DNA of 19,100 bases, taken from an uncultured Pseudomonadota bacterium (GTDB taxonomy: Bacteria; Myxococcota; UBA796). Position 1 is the stretch's first letter. Each line of letters begins with the position of its first letter. The stretch spans positions 1-19,100 of the forward strand of contig CAJWHX010000009.1 in NCBI GenBank assembly GCA_913040875.1, written 5' to 3'. Positions 8,395 to 16,164 of the stretch are shown here, one piece after another. The translations under genes were made by a program, and so were the position numbers. The notes beneath the pieces were generated by a model that was not told where the DNA came from, made no database searches, and saw only the letters and a list, made by a program, of their open reading frames with translations.

Positions 8395-9903
8395 ATGATG
8401 ATCGGATTGGACATCGGTACCGAAGTCATTCGCGCGTGTCTGTTTGAAGGCACCTTTGGACGCTACACATTCTCGAAAACACTTGAGGAACCCATCCCTC
8501 GTAGCTACCTAGATCTTGGCATTCCGATAGATTCGGATGACGAGGACACGGAGGAAGTGGACCCAGACATTCTGGCCCAAGCAGACTTGGAACGACGTCA
8601 ATCAGGTGCCATCCATGCGATGCTGCGAAAATTTCCAAATGCGGCAGTCGTAACACATCAATCTGCAACTCAAGTGAGTCTACGAACGGTCACGCTACCG
8701 TTTACCGACAGTAAACTGATAGCAGAAGCGCTACCGTCCACCGTTGAGGAAATGGTACCGTTTGATTTGGATGATCTCCAAATACAGCATCAAATCTTGA
8801 GCTTGGACAACGAATCTGAAGTATTGGTATTAATCACTCGAGAAGACATTATTGAAAGCCACTTAGACAAACTCGAAGGACTCGGTATCAATCCCCAGCA
8901 CATCCTTATAGACGGAGACATTCTTGGATATTATGCGTCGCAGGGTGTGCAAACCGTGCTTCACTGTGCAGACAACTCCATAGCATGCGGTGTATATCGT
9001 GATGGAAAAACATTGGGATTTAGAACGCTGGTCGCAGATCTATCCTCCATGGAAAAGGAAGATCCGACATTGGGTAAGGAGATAATTGAGCGAATACGTT
9101 CAACACTGATCTTCTTCGAAGACACACATACAGTCGACATTGAGGAGATATTGCTCTCTGGTGAGGCTGCGATGGATGACTCACTCCTAGATGAACTGCG
9201 CTCAGAAATGGGTGTTCCTTGTTCAACGATTCCGTTGCCCCGATCGATTGACAGCAAATGGGGATTGGCATATGCACTGGCGCAAAAGGGATGCGGAAAC
9301 GGTCATGGACGCGAGTTTGATCTTCGTTCTGATAAGTTTGCCTATCAAGGAAATATCCAGCGCATTGCAACTGCCCTACAGTATCTAGCGGTCCTATCCT
9401 TACTTGGATTTATTGGATACGCAGGCTGGTTTTGGACCGAGTTGGCAACAATCAACAAAGAGATCGCCTCTCTTGAAGAAGAGTTGGTGTCCCAAATCAA
9501 AGAAACCATGCCAGATTTGCCAGATTCCGTCGTTTCCAATCCATCCACGGTCGTATCCCTCATGCAAGAAGAGATTACAACATCCACAGATAAACTGGAT
9601 AAACTTGGGTCCATCACCGCAGATGAACCACCAACACTGACGTTGGTGAAAGCAATATCGGAGGGCATGCCTCCTCATGAAAAGGCCCGTATTGATGTCA
9701 ATGAAATGGTCATTTCTAAAACCAGCATCAACCTGAAAGCTGAAACCGACGGATTTCAAACGGCAACCGAAATCGAACAAGCCTTAAAACAACATCCTCG
9801 TTTCAAGCAAGCTCAAAAAGCCGATGAGAAAAGTATGCGAGATGGCATCCGATTCTCAATCATCATCCCACTTGAAGTCGAAGACACAGAGGAGGACGGA
9901 TAA
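8395..9903 (+). CDS. gspL: Type II secretion assembly protein GspL
   Basis: Bitopic inner-membrane protein linking the ATPase GspE to GspM. The N-terminal actin-like (PilM/FtsA-type) domain starts with MMIGLDIGTEVIRACLFEG and continues to about residue 300. A single membrane helix is at about 323-346 (ALQYLAVLSLLGFIGYAGWFW), then a coiled coil (ELATINKEIASLEEELVSQI) and a periplasmic ferredoxin-like domain. At 502 residues it is somewhat long. GAGGTGA just upstream of the ATG serves as ribosome-binding site; ATG 8395 or 8398 could both serve. The TAA overlaps the gspM ATG by one base. Confidence 0.9.
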   Translation: MMIGLDIGTEVIRACLFEGTFGRYTFSKTLEEPIPRSYLDLGIPIDSDDEDTEEVDPDILAQADLERRQSGAIHAMLRKFPNAAVVTHQSATQVSLRTVTLPFTDSKLIAEALPSTVEEMVPFDLDDLQIQHQILSLDNESEVLVLITREDIIESHLDKLEGLGINPQHILIDGDILGYYASQGVQTVLHCADNSIACGVYRDGKTLGFRTLVADLSSMEKEDPTLGKEIIERIRSTLIFFEDTHTVDIEEILLSGEAAMDDSLLDELRSEMGVPCSTIPLPRSIDSKWGLAYALAQKGCGNGHGREFDLRSDKFAYQGNIQRIATALQYLAVLSLLGFIGYAGWFWTELATINKEIASLEEELVSQIKETMPDLPDSVVSNPSTVVSLMQEEITTSTDKLDKLGSITADEPPTLTLVKAISEGMPPHEKARIDVNEMVISKTSINLKAETDGFQTATEIEQALKQHPRFKQAQKADEKSMRDGIRFSIIIPLEVEDTEEDG

Positions 9904-10481
9904 TGTCAGCAGTCCAAATATACAAAGAGAAGGCACTCGATACCTTAGCTGCACTGCCGCCCCGAGACCGAATCCTAGCTGTTGGACTTATCGTCTCAAC
10001 GTTTTTTGGGGGATTGGGCTTTGGGGTCTACAGCATGAACAAAAGGTTGAACTCGGAGCGTCAAGAAATTGAGCGCGTGGGCAAGTCTGTAGAACTCATT
10101 CAAGTGTTGCAAGCCGAACAAGCAGCTCTAGAGTCTGAAGTCGCTCAGATTGAAGAGTCGCTAGCCAAAAATGCGACGACGGACCTCTCTGCATTCCTTG
10201 AACAGTCGGCAACCAAATCTGGCTTCAATCCAAAAGAAAAGAACATGCAAGTACGAGAAAAGAGTACCTCAAAAGATGGACGGCTTCAAGAGAAGGTCTT
10301 CTCTGTCAGCCTCAGCAATCTAACCACAGAAGAATTTGCCAAGTTTCTCTTCCAAACCGAGACCTCAGGCTATCCCTTGCAAATCCAAACCAGTACGGTC
10401 AAACGACGAAAGCGTAGTGATGGGGTCAACCTCAACTTGAGTTTAGACATCGCTGCATACAAGCTCGTGGAGGAAGAATGA
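9903..10481 (+). CDS. gspM: Type II secretion assembly protein GspM
   Basis: Small bitopic inner-membrane protein, partner of GspL. Order in the 192 residues: short cytoplasmic N-terminus (YKEKALDTLAALPPRDRIL), one membrane helix (AVGLIVSTFFGGLGFGVYSM, about 26-45), a coiled coil to about 95 (LIQVLQAEQAALESEVAQIE), and a C-terminal ferredoxin-like domain. LPPRDRIL before the helix is typical of GspM. Overlaps: 1 base with gspL, 4 bases with gspN. Confidence 0.88.
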   Translation: MSAVQIYKEKALDTLAALPPRDRILAVGLIVSTFFGGLGFGVYSMNKRLNSERQEIERVGKSVELIQVLQAEQAALESEVAQIEESLAKNATTDLSAFLEQSATKSGFNPKEKNMQVREKSTSKDGRLQEKVFSVSLSNLTTEEFAKFLFQTETSGYPLQIQTSTVKRRKRSDGVNLNLSLDIAAYKLVEEE

Positions 10482-11761
10482 AACGCGTTCTCATTGCAGC
10501 CGGTGCCTTTATTTGGGGCATCGTAGTCTTTCGCATTGCTCTTGGTGTTCACTTTCCGACTGAGGCTATCAAAAATAGAGCGTCGGTTGAGGTATCAAAG
10601 TCTACCAATGATTCGATGCAGCTGAAAATCGGGGATATGGGACTCGCATCTGTTTTCGGTCTCAAAGCCTCCGATTCAATTCTATACACCAAAAATTCCG
10701 ATGGAGAATCTGTACCCAGCGTTGTCGTCGATCAACTGAGCGTAGTCCTCAGTCCAATTCAAACGTTGTTTGGAGCCTTGGGTCTGTCGGTAGATGCAGA
10801 TATCATGGGCGGAAACGTTGCCGTAGATGTCAGCGGAGATTCTTTTCAACCGAGTGAAATGGATATTACGGGCGATGTGACTGGCTTGGATCTCAATCTC
10901 ATTCCAATCAATTCCGATGCATTTGAAGCTGTAATTCAAGGAAAACTCACCACCCATGTAGAAGGGTCTTTTCCACAAGAGAAACCCCACAAAAACTCCG
11001 AAGGTCGATTTACACTCTCGGTGGATGGTCTCAGCATTTCTGGCGCGAAGGCCTCTGGGATTGAGCTCCCTGCACTGGATTTTTCTGAAGTGAGCATCGC
11101 TGGTCTTTTTAAGAACGGCAAACTTGAAATCACCGATGCCAACATCATCTCTGAGAGTATTGGTCTCGGGATTGAAGGAGACATCATTCTCGCCAAGGTA
11201 TGGAATCGCTCTCGATTGCGCCTCACGCTGGAACTAAAACTGGGCTCAGAGTTCTCATTGATAGCCAAAATGCTTCCACAGCTTAAAAACAACAAAGTGG
11301 GTGAAGAAGATGGGAGCGGTATTTACAAGCTCAACGTGATTGGAACCATCAAAGATCCACGCATCAAAAGCAACAGTTCCAGGCGACCCAGTCGAGCCAA
11401 TCGACCGGATACGAAAAGCATCGAGAAGAATGACCGCCCTACGGATACCAAAAGTCCAGAAGAAAAACGGCGAGAACGACGAGAGCGGATCGAGGCTCGA
11501 AAGAAGGCACAAGAGGCTCGAAAGAAAGCTGGTGGAGTCGATATGCAGGATAGACCAATGCGAGATCGACCAAACCGCCCTCTGTCACGCGTTCCAGCCT
11601 TGGAGCGGGATGAAGATATGGAAGATGAGGATGAAGATATCATTGAACCGGGAGATGACATCATCGAACCTGGAGATGAAGAGGACGATGGGGATTTCGA
11701 ACCAGGTCAGGACGATGATGACGATATCAATGACGATGAACCCAGTGATGAAGACGAATAA
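10478..11761 (+). CDS. gspN: Type II secretion protein GspN with long charged C-terminal tail
   Basis: GspN is an optional T2SS inner-membrane protein with a periplasmic beta-rich domain of uncertain role. The N-terminal helix is MKRVLIAAGAFIWGIVVFRIALG; the GspN-like part runs to about residue 290, ending LRLTLELKLGSEFS ... GIYKLNVIGTIKDPRIK. Residues about 290-427 are an added tail: first strongly basic (RRERRERIEARKKAQEARKK), then strongly acidic, including DIIEPGD in near-tandem and long Asp/Glu runs to the stop. Last gene of the operon, overlapping gspM by 4 bases and converging on moaC 10 bases away. The family call is good; the tail matches nothing I recognise. Confidence 0.82.
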   Translation: MKRVLIAAGAFIWGIVVFRIALGVHFPTEAIKNRASVEVSKSTNDSMQLKIGDMGLASVFGLKASDSILYTKNSDGESVPSVVVDQLSVVLSPIQTLFGALGLSVDADIMGGNVAVDVSGDSFQPSEMDITGDVTGLDLNLIPINSDAFEAVIQGKLTTHVEGSFPQEKPHKNSEGRFTLSVDGLSISGAKASGIELPALDFSEVSIAGLFKNGKLEITDANIISESIGLGIEGDIILAKVWNRSRLRLTLELKLGSEFSLIAKMLPQLKNNKVGEEDGSGIYKLNVIGTIKDPRIKSNSSRRPSRANRPDTKSIEKNDRPTDTKSPEEKRRERRERIEARKKAQEARKKAGGVDMQDRPMRDRPNRPLSRVPALERDEDMEDEDEDIIEPGDDIIEPGDEEDDGDFEPGQDDDDDINDDEPSDEDE

Positions 11762-11771
11762 GAACTGAGCA

Positions 11772-12230
11772 TCATCCGACTGGAGACTTGTGTTTTTCCA
11801 CCAGTCGGATGCGTTCAATCACCATTTCCTTGTCGATGGCTTTGAGCATGTCGTAAATGGTGAGTGCAGCAGTTGTAACGGCTGTGAGTGCTTCCATCTC
11901 GACACCTGTTTTCCAGACGGTGCCAACGGTCGATAGAATGGCTACCCCACCTTCAATTATCTGTAAGTCTACAGAGACAGCATCAATCGGTATGGGGTGA
12001 CAAAGCGGAATTAAATCCGCTGTGCGCTTTGTGCCGCAAATTCCCGCCAACTGCGCTATAGAAAGGACATCACCCTTCTTGTTGTTGCCCATCGCGATAC
12101 TCTGCATACTTTGAGGAGATAAGCGGATGAACCCCTCTGCGATCGCAACACGTTTTGAGTTGGGCTTTTGTAAAATGTCCACCATCTTGGCATTGCCATC
12201 GGCGTCTATGTGGGTCAGTTTGTGGGTCAT
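11772..12230 (-). CDS. moaC: Cyclic pyranopterin monophosphate synthase MoaC
   Basis: Second step of molybdenum cofactor synthesis: converts the cyclic dihydro-GTP made by MoaA into cyclic pyranopterin monophosphate in the cytoplasm. Clear family motifs: LTHIDADGNAKMVDI at the N-terminus, TADLIPLCHPIPID, and GVEMEALTAVTTAALTIYDMLKAIDK. 152 residues, the usual length. The ATG at 12228-12230 is preceded by GGAG with a 5-base spacer; a GTG two codons upstream is less likely. It stands alone here, converging on gspN and divergent from the glycosyltransferase gene. Its 3' end forms half of an inverted repeat. Confidence 0.97.
   Translation of the reverse strand: MTHKLTHIDADGNAKMVDILQKPNSKRVAIAEGFIRLSPQSMQSIAMGNNKKGDVLSIAQLAGICGTKRTADLIPLCHPIPIDAVSVDLQIIEGGVAILSTVGTVWKTGVEMEALTAVTTAALTIYDMLKAIDKEMVIERIRLVEKHKSPVG
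11773..11811. terminator. Perfect 11-bp inverted repeat at the gspN/moaC convergence
   Basis: CATCCGACTGG at 11773-11783 is the exact reverse complement of CCAGTCGGATG at 11801-11811, with a 17-base loop. It lies just after the gspN stop and inside the last codons of moaC. Either transcript could form the hairpin. Neither side has a clear U-tract, so it is not a textbook intrinsic terminator; an RNA 3'-end stabiliser or two-way pause is possible. Confidence 0.45.
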
Positions 12231-12304
12231 ACACACTCCAAATATCTATCTCCATACCTATCTTGATCAATCAACGGAGTCCAAATTGGGTTACAATCAG
12301 ACTC

Positions 12305-13849
12305 ATGACACAACGACTCATCAAATGGTTGGCTATCGGATTATTCCTCCCAATAGTTGTCATATTGGCAACCGTTCAAAGTACCGTCGGCATACCCTCT
12401 ATAACCTCTGAAGGGATGCATTGGTCGACGTTCGACTACGCAGGATGGAGAGCAAATGGTATTACCGTATCCTTTAACAACACTGTACAAGTTGACTGGG
12501 TAGAAAACATTCAGCCTCTCTCAACTGAATCTACAAACGAACAGACCGCAAATGCCCACACTCCCAATTTCTTTGCAAATCGAATTGAATCCGTAGAGAT
12601 TGACAACCTGATCGTCCACCATGGTGAAAACAGCTATGACACAGGGCTTAATGGAACCGTCTATCCAACCATTGCCCTCACAAACGATTGGTTGTCTGTG
12701 GGACGAACCGATGAAGCATGGCTCGTATCTGGAACGGTTGACTCAACGTCAGACGAGTTTACAGACTCCCCCTTGCAGGGCTGGCTACCAAAGCAATCGG
12801 CTGTGACCTTCATGTTCTCAGCCTCCATCACAGACCTCGACGCTCCGATTGAAGGAGCTCTACAGCAGCTTGAACTGACCCATCCGTTACTGGGAACCAC
12901 GATGCGAATCCCAGCCCTGAATGTATCCATATCCAGAGAGGACCTTGGATGGACGGGGATGGCAACCACTTCAGCCGCAGAAAGCGAATTGGAGTGGCGA
13001 ACAATCCCGACACCTGATCATCCAACCCAAGCCGATTGGGCAATCAATTACACCATCGCGCTGCAAGATTTGACCAACTGGTTCAACGTCGTCATTACCG
13101 ATGCGGTGCCCCTTGGATACTGGACGGGAACCATTACACCTCGAGAAGCCACCATCACCGGTGCAGAATTGGGATTTGAGGGACAGCTCTACGGTGTATA
13201 CCTGTTGGAAAATGGCTACCCGATCACCTACCTTCCGATACATTCATCTACCACTCGATCACTGGGACCGAACCTTCCCAACTGGACCCCCTACTCCAAG
13301 ATGGGTTGGCTGGCGAAGGCGGTGATCGCTGGAGAAGACGCGTCCTTCTTTACCCATGATGGATTCAATGAGGAAGGACTGACGCGTGCACTGAACGAAC
13401 TCTATAAGGAAGTCGACAATCCCATCGGTGGGTCTTCGATCACCCAACAAGTCGCCAAAAATCTCTTCTCTGGAAACCGAGCGACATTGGATCGAAAAGT
13501 CGAAGAAATGGTCTATACTCTGGGACTGGAAGCGGCAATCTCTAAGGAGGCTATCTTGGCGCTCTACCTGAACTCCATTGAATTTGGGGATAAGATCTAT
13601 GGGATTACCGAAGCCTGCAATCAATACTTCCTCAAAAAACCAGAATTCCTGACGGTCAAAGAGGCTGTATTCTTAGCCTCGATCTTACCCAATCCACGAT
13701 CTGGCTACAAACGATCGAAACTCGGCAGACCACCCACCAGACGCATGCGGGCGATCTTAGAAAACTTGGTGGCTGGAAAGCACATCACTCGCAAAGCGAT
13801 GAACGATGCCATACAAGAGCCGCTTCGGTTGTTGTTGCCGGTGGAGTAA
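12305..13849 (+). CDS. Monofunctional peptidoglycan glycosyltransferase (GT51) with long N-terminal extension
   Basis: Polymerises lipid II into glycan strands at the outer face of the inner membrane. Starting at ATG 12305, residues about 5-28 form one membrane helix (WLAIGLFLPIVVILATV). Residues about 30-315 are a beta-rich region I do not recognise. The GT51 domain is at about 320-505, with EDASFFTHDGF (catalytic Glu 344), GGSSITQQVAKNLF from 375, DRKVEEM, and LYLNSIEFGDKIYGITEA. No transpeptidase domain follows, so this is not a bifunctional PBP1. At 514 residues it is about twice the length of MtgA. The frame stays open upstream to 12155, but that part is antisense to moaC. No clear ribosome-binding site is visible. 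Confidence 0.85.
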   Translation: MTQRLIKWLAIGLFLPIVVILATVQSTVGIPSITSEGMHWSTFDYAGWRANGITVSFNNTVQVDWVENIQPLSTESTNEQTANAHTPNFFANRIESVEIDNLIVHHGENSYDTGLNGTVYPTIALTNDWLSVGRTDEAWLVSGTVDSTSDEFTDSPLQGWLPKQSAVTFMFSASITDLDAPIEGALQQLELTHPLLGTTMRIPALNVSISREDLGWTGMATTSAAESELEWRTIPTPDHPTQADWAINYTIALQDLTNWFNVVITDAVPLGYWTGTITPREATITGAELGFEGQLYGVYLLENGYPITYLPIHSSTTRSLGPNLPNWTPYSKMGWLAKAVIAGEDASFFTHDGFNEEGLTRALNELYKEVDNPIGGSSITQQVAKNLFSGNRATLDRKVEEMVYTLGLEAAISKEAILALYLNSIEFGDKIYGITEACNQYFLKKPEFLTVKEAVFLASILPNPRSGYKRSKLGRPPTRRMRAILENLVAGKHITRKAMNDAIQEPLRLLLPVE

Positions 13850-13885
13850 ACCAAGGGACGTATATTGAAGACACACGATTCTATC

Positions 13886-14326
13886 TTAACCCACGCCAAA
13901 TAAAACAAGACCCAATAGACTCAACAACATCAGACCACCACCCGTTGAACTGTCATCTCGTCTTTCAATCACTCTTTTCGGCGTGGAAAAGAATCCTTTA
14001 TCACCATCATAGATTTCAATCTTATCTATAGTGATCACATAGGTTTCCAAAGGTGTAGAGAAAAATGTCTTCTCGCCCTTAAAGACCTGAATGGTTGTTA
14101 AATCTACTTTTACATATGAGTACTCTGGTATACTTAGGAATCCTTTTCGACCGTTATAAACAGACAGCACCTTTCCTTTTTTATGACGAGTTTGAACAGG
14201 TTCAGAAAACATACGACTCAGCCAACCATCACTGTGTCGCTCTTCGTAGATCCCATCCGGAATTCGATCCCAATGTTCAAATATCTGCAATGGATCTCTC
14301 GACAAAATACCCAACTCTCGGTTCAT
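13886..14326 (-). CDS. Hypothetical protein with C-terminal hydrophobic segment
   Basis: Not recognised. It has 146 residues from ATG 14324-14326, chosen because AGGAG lies 5 bases upstream; an ATG at 14398 would add 24 residues without a visible site. The middle is mostly beta-like, with three similar motifs: KGFLSIPEYSYVKVDLTTIQV, KTFFSTPLETYVITIDKIEI and KGFFSTPKRVI, as in an internal repeat. The C-terminus (GGGLMLLSLLGLVLFGVG) is one short membrane anchor running almost to the stop, a tail-anchor-like layout. It converges on the glycosyltransferase gene 36 bases away. Confidence 0.65.
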   Translation of the reverse strand: MNRELGILSRDPLQIFEHWDRIPDGIYEERHSDGWLSRMFSEPVQTRHKKGKVLSVYNGRKGFLSIPEYSYVKVDLTTIQVFKGEKTFFSTPLETYVITIDKIEIYDGDKGFFSTPKRVIERRDDSSTGGGLMLLSLLGLVLFGVG

Positions 14327-14402
14327 ATAAACTCCTGTTATTATCAAACTATACTCTACCTCATACGATTTACATAGTCCATTGTCATCAATCATCACAC
14401 TC

Positions 14403-14419
14403 TTAAGAATCCATCTTAA
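14403..14419. promoter_or_regulatory. Short inverted repeat between divergent genes
   Basis: TTAAGA (14403-14408), 5 bases, TCTTAA (14414-14419). It sits in the 231-base gap between the minus-strand hypothetical and the first secreted-protein gene, where an operator could act on either. The arms are short, so chance is possible. Confidence 0.25.
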
Positions 14420-14510
14420 CTTTCAGAACATCTACACTTCAAAAGTTATCGTCATAATGAGGTGTTAAATAGTGTCGATAACTGGTATGCAATTTGTACA
14501 TTCATATCGC

Positions 14511-14539
14511 TTGCATCTCTGTTACACTCGTACCATATT
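14511..14539 (+). promoter_or_regulatory. Candidate sigma-70 promoter for the secreted-protein pair
   Basis: TTGCAT at 14511-14516, a 17-base spacer, and CATATT at 14534-14539, about 18 bases before the ATG at 14558. Spacing is ideal; the -10 matches 4 of 6 consensus bases. Confidence 0.4.
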
Positions 14540-14557
14540 CATTCTATTGGAGGAATC

Positions 14558-14920
14558 ATGGAACGACGTCTATTTGGCATAGCAGCGATCATTGCATCTA
14601 TCGGCTTTCTTATCTCATCAATTGGAGATGGTTTTGCCTATCCACAAGGACCCAATGTCAGTTTGGGCTCCAACCCAATTGTAAGTTTCTATTGTGCTTC
14701 GGGAAATGTGGCCTACACTGTACCGTCTGGTCAGTCCTTGATCATGACGGATTTTATCGGTGTCAGTAGCTATCCATACATCAGTTTGAGCAGTGGAGAA
14801 TACCTGAACTTCTCCGATGGTACACACACACTCATGACTGGCTATAAAGTGAGTGCTGGCACGACCATCACATGTGGTAGCGGTAGTATGGCAATCTCAG
14901 GCTATCTCACCCATCAATAA
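14558..14920 (+). CDS. Small secreted protein, paralogue A
   Basis: Unrecognised 120-residue protein. The start is ATG 14558, with GGAGG at 14549-14553. Residues 1-27 (MERRLFGIAAIIASIGFLISSIG and DGFA) look like a Sec signal peptide with cleavage near FA-YPQGP. The mature part is Ser/Gly/Tyr-rich and beta-like, with two cysteines (46 and 106) that could form a disulfide. It resembles the next gene: leader nearly identical, shared PQGPxVxxGSNP, similar xPSxQxxIxTD, and an ending SGYxxHx. No lipobox, so not a lipoprotein. A T2SS is encoded nearby, but nothing in the sequence shows these are its substrates. Confidence 0.7.
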   Translation: MERRLFGIAAIIASIGFLISSIGDGFAYPQGPNVSLGSNPIVSFYCASGNVAYTVPSGQSLIMTDFIGVSSYPYISLSSGEYLNFSDGTHTLMTGYKVSAGTTITCGSGSMAISGYLTHQ

Positions 14921-15001
14921 ACATTGATTCTGACAAAGTGTGGGTCATCTAGAAATCGGTCTGTTAGACTTGGGTGATCTTGAACCACTTTGGAGGAATT
15001 T

Positions 15002-15472
15002 ATGGAACGCAATCTCTTTGGCATCTCTGCCATCATCGCATCGGTGGCCCTGCTGGTCTCTTCGATTGGAAACTCTTTTGCTCTTCCGCAGGGCCCCAGT
15101 GTGAATACCGGTAGTAACCCTGTCTTTTCCTATGGTGGAACGATATCCAACAATACCGTCACCCTCTTTACAGCGCCGTCGGATCAAACGATGATTGTCA
15201 CGGATGTCGTGCTTACAATGGCTGAACAAACCTGTACATCGACCGTCACATTGAACACCAGTGTCGGCAATGTGTCCAGCTTCAAGCTGTATTCTAAGTT
15301 CTATTCTACCGGGGATGGCTATGGACGTTCAGCCACCTCCATTGAACCAAAATCCATTTCGCATTCTTTCAACAGTGGGGTTCCAGTCGGTCTGAGTGAT
15401 GGTATGGACATTGTGGAATCGGGTGGATGCAACGTCTCCTACACAGTCTCGGGGTATTACGCCCATCCATAG
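15002..15472 (+). CDS. Small secreted protein, paralogue B
   Basis: Unrecognised 156-residue protein, paralogue of the gene 81 bases upstream. The start is ATG 15002 with GGAGG at 14992-14996, a site in the same position as in paralogue A. Signal peptide MERNLFGISAIIASVALLVSS with likely cleavage after NSFA. The mature part has APSDQTMIVTDVV, cysteines 78 and 143, and ends SGYYAHP. It is longer than A by an insertion in the middle (about residues 85-125). The pair looks like a tandem duplication that has diverged; the leader is more conserved than the mature part, as in fast-evolving exported proteins. Confidence 0.7.
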   Translation: MERNLFGISAIIASVALLVSSIGNSFALPQGPSVNTGSNPVFSYGGTISNNTVTLFTAPSDQTMIVTDVVLTMAEQTCTSTVTLNTSVGNVSSFKLYSKFYSTGDGYGRSATSIEPKSISHSFNSGVPVGLSDGMDIVESGGCNVSYTVSGYYAHP

Positions 15473-15493
15473 TTCATCAAGCATCTGCTAATT

Positions 15494-15595
15494 ATGGAAG
15501 CTCTTTCACAAATGACGTGGAAAGAGTGGGGTATGTATCGTCAGTATGTGACTGGTGGTGGTCTTATTCGAGATTGGTTGGAGCAGGTGGCTTAA
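15494..15595 (+). CDS. 33-codon ORF, possible gene remnant
   Basis: MEALSQMTWKEWGMYRQYVT continues to GLIRDWLEQVA and stops 2 bases before the convergent stop of the next gene. The composition is protein-like (Trp three times, amphipathic ends) and recalls small tail-assembly proteins of phages, but too little is present to name it. No ribosome-binding site is visible. It could be the last part of a truncated gene. Confidence 0.25.
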   Translation: MEALSQMTWKEWGMYRQYVTGGGLIRDWLEQVA

Positions 15596-15597
15596 TT

Positions 15598-16110
15598 TCA
15601 GTTTTTGTCTTTATTATTTATTGTTTCCATTATCTTTTCGTACATTTCCGGATCATCTTTTGGTTTTATTATGTCTTTTAAGATAACTCCATTACTCAAG
15701 TAGATTGCTGAAAATATTAATCCTCCTATTGATCCTATAAGAAATATTGTTTTTTGCAATATGAAGCAGGTAATTAAACTAGTAATTGCAATTATTAATC
15801 CAAGAATAATTTGTGTTTTGTATTTTTCTAAGTTTTCTTTTTGTTTTTGAGCAACTTTTAGTCCTTTTTGGAATTTTTCTTCTTTTTTCGCTTTTTCTTT
15901 CGCTTTTTTAGCGGCTATTTTCTCATTTTGATAATCAACCCATTCTTTTTCGGTTTCAGGTGTTGGTGCCCCATATTTTTCCAGTATTTCGCTGGCACAT
16001 TTTTCGCTGCACAGACTCTTCTTCATTGCTGAATCTGTACCAACTAGAATATTGTGTATTGCTCCTTCAGTGCTTTTTCTTCCGCACCAGTCACAGGTGT
16101 GTACGTACAT
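15598..16110 (-). CDS. AT-rich zinc-ribbon membrane protein, hypothetical
   Basis: Unrecognised 170-residue protein. At the N-terminus, C6-x2-C9 (CDWC) and C34-x3-C38 (CSEKC) form a likely four-cysteine zinc site of MYM/TRASH-like spacing. Residues about 60-98 are a Lys/Glu-rich helix (IAAKKAKEKAKKEEKFQKG). Two membrane helices follow (about 100-119 and 121-139) with a short turn, then a charged C-terminal tail. The topology predicts a hairpin in the membrane with both ends on the same side. AAGGAT precedes the ATG. Base composition is very unlike its neighbours: 12 G+C in the 60 bases 15781-15840, against about 48% in the T2SS operon, which suggests recent acquisition. Confidence 0.7.
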   Translation of the reverse strand: MYVHTCDWCGRKSTEGAIHNILVGTDSAMKKSLCSEKCASEILEKYGAPTPETEKEWVDYQNEKIAAKKAKEKAKKEEKFQKGLKVAQKQKENLEKYKTQIILGLIIAITSLITCFILQKTIFLIGSIGGLIFSAIYLSNGVILKDIIKPKDDPEMYEKIMETINNKDKN

Positions 16111-16135
16111 ATTTAAATCCTTGTGTAAAATATTG

Positions 16136-16164
16136 ATATTTGGTTATTCATATCATCATGTCAA
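16136..16164 (-). promoter_or_regulatory. Candidate promoter for the zinc-ribbon membrane protein
   Basis: On the minus strand, a perfect TTGACA (16164-16159) is followed after 17 bases by AAATAT (16141-16136) in an AT-rich stretch, 26 bases before the ATG at 16110. The -35 lies in the start of the dead HTH gene on the other strand. The -10 is weak. Confidence 0.35.

Noticed and set aside
12155..12304. Longer N-terminus for the glycosyltransferase from 12155
   Set aside because: The extra 50 codons are antisense to the 5' end of moaC; the start at 12305 puts the membrane helix at the N-terminus as expected.
15494..15595. Firm call of a phage tail-assembly protein
   Set aside because: Only 33 codons, no ribosome-binding site and no other phage gene beside it; kept only as a low-confidence ORF.
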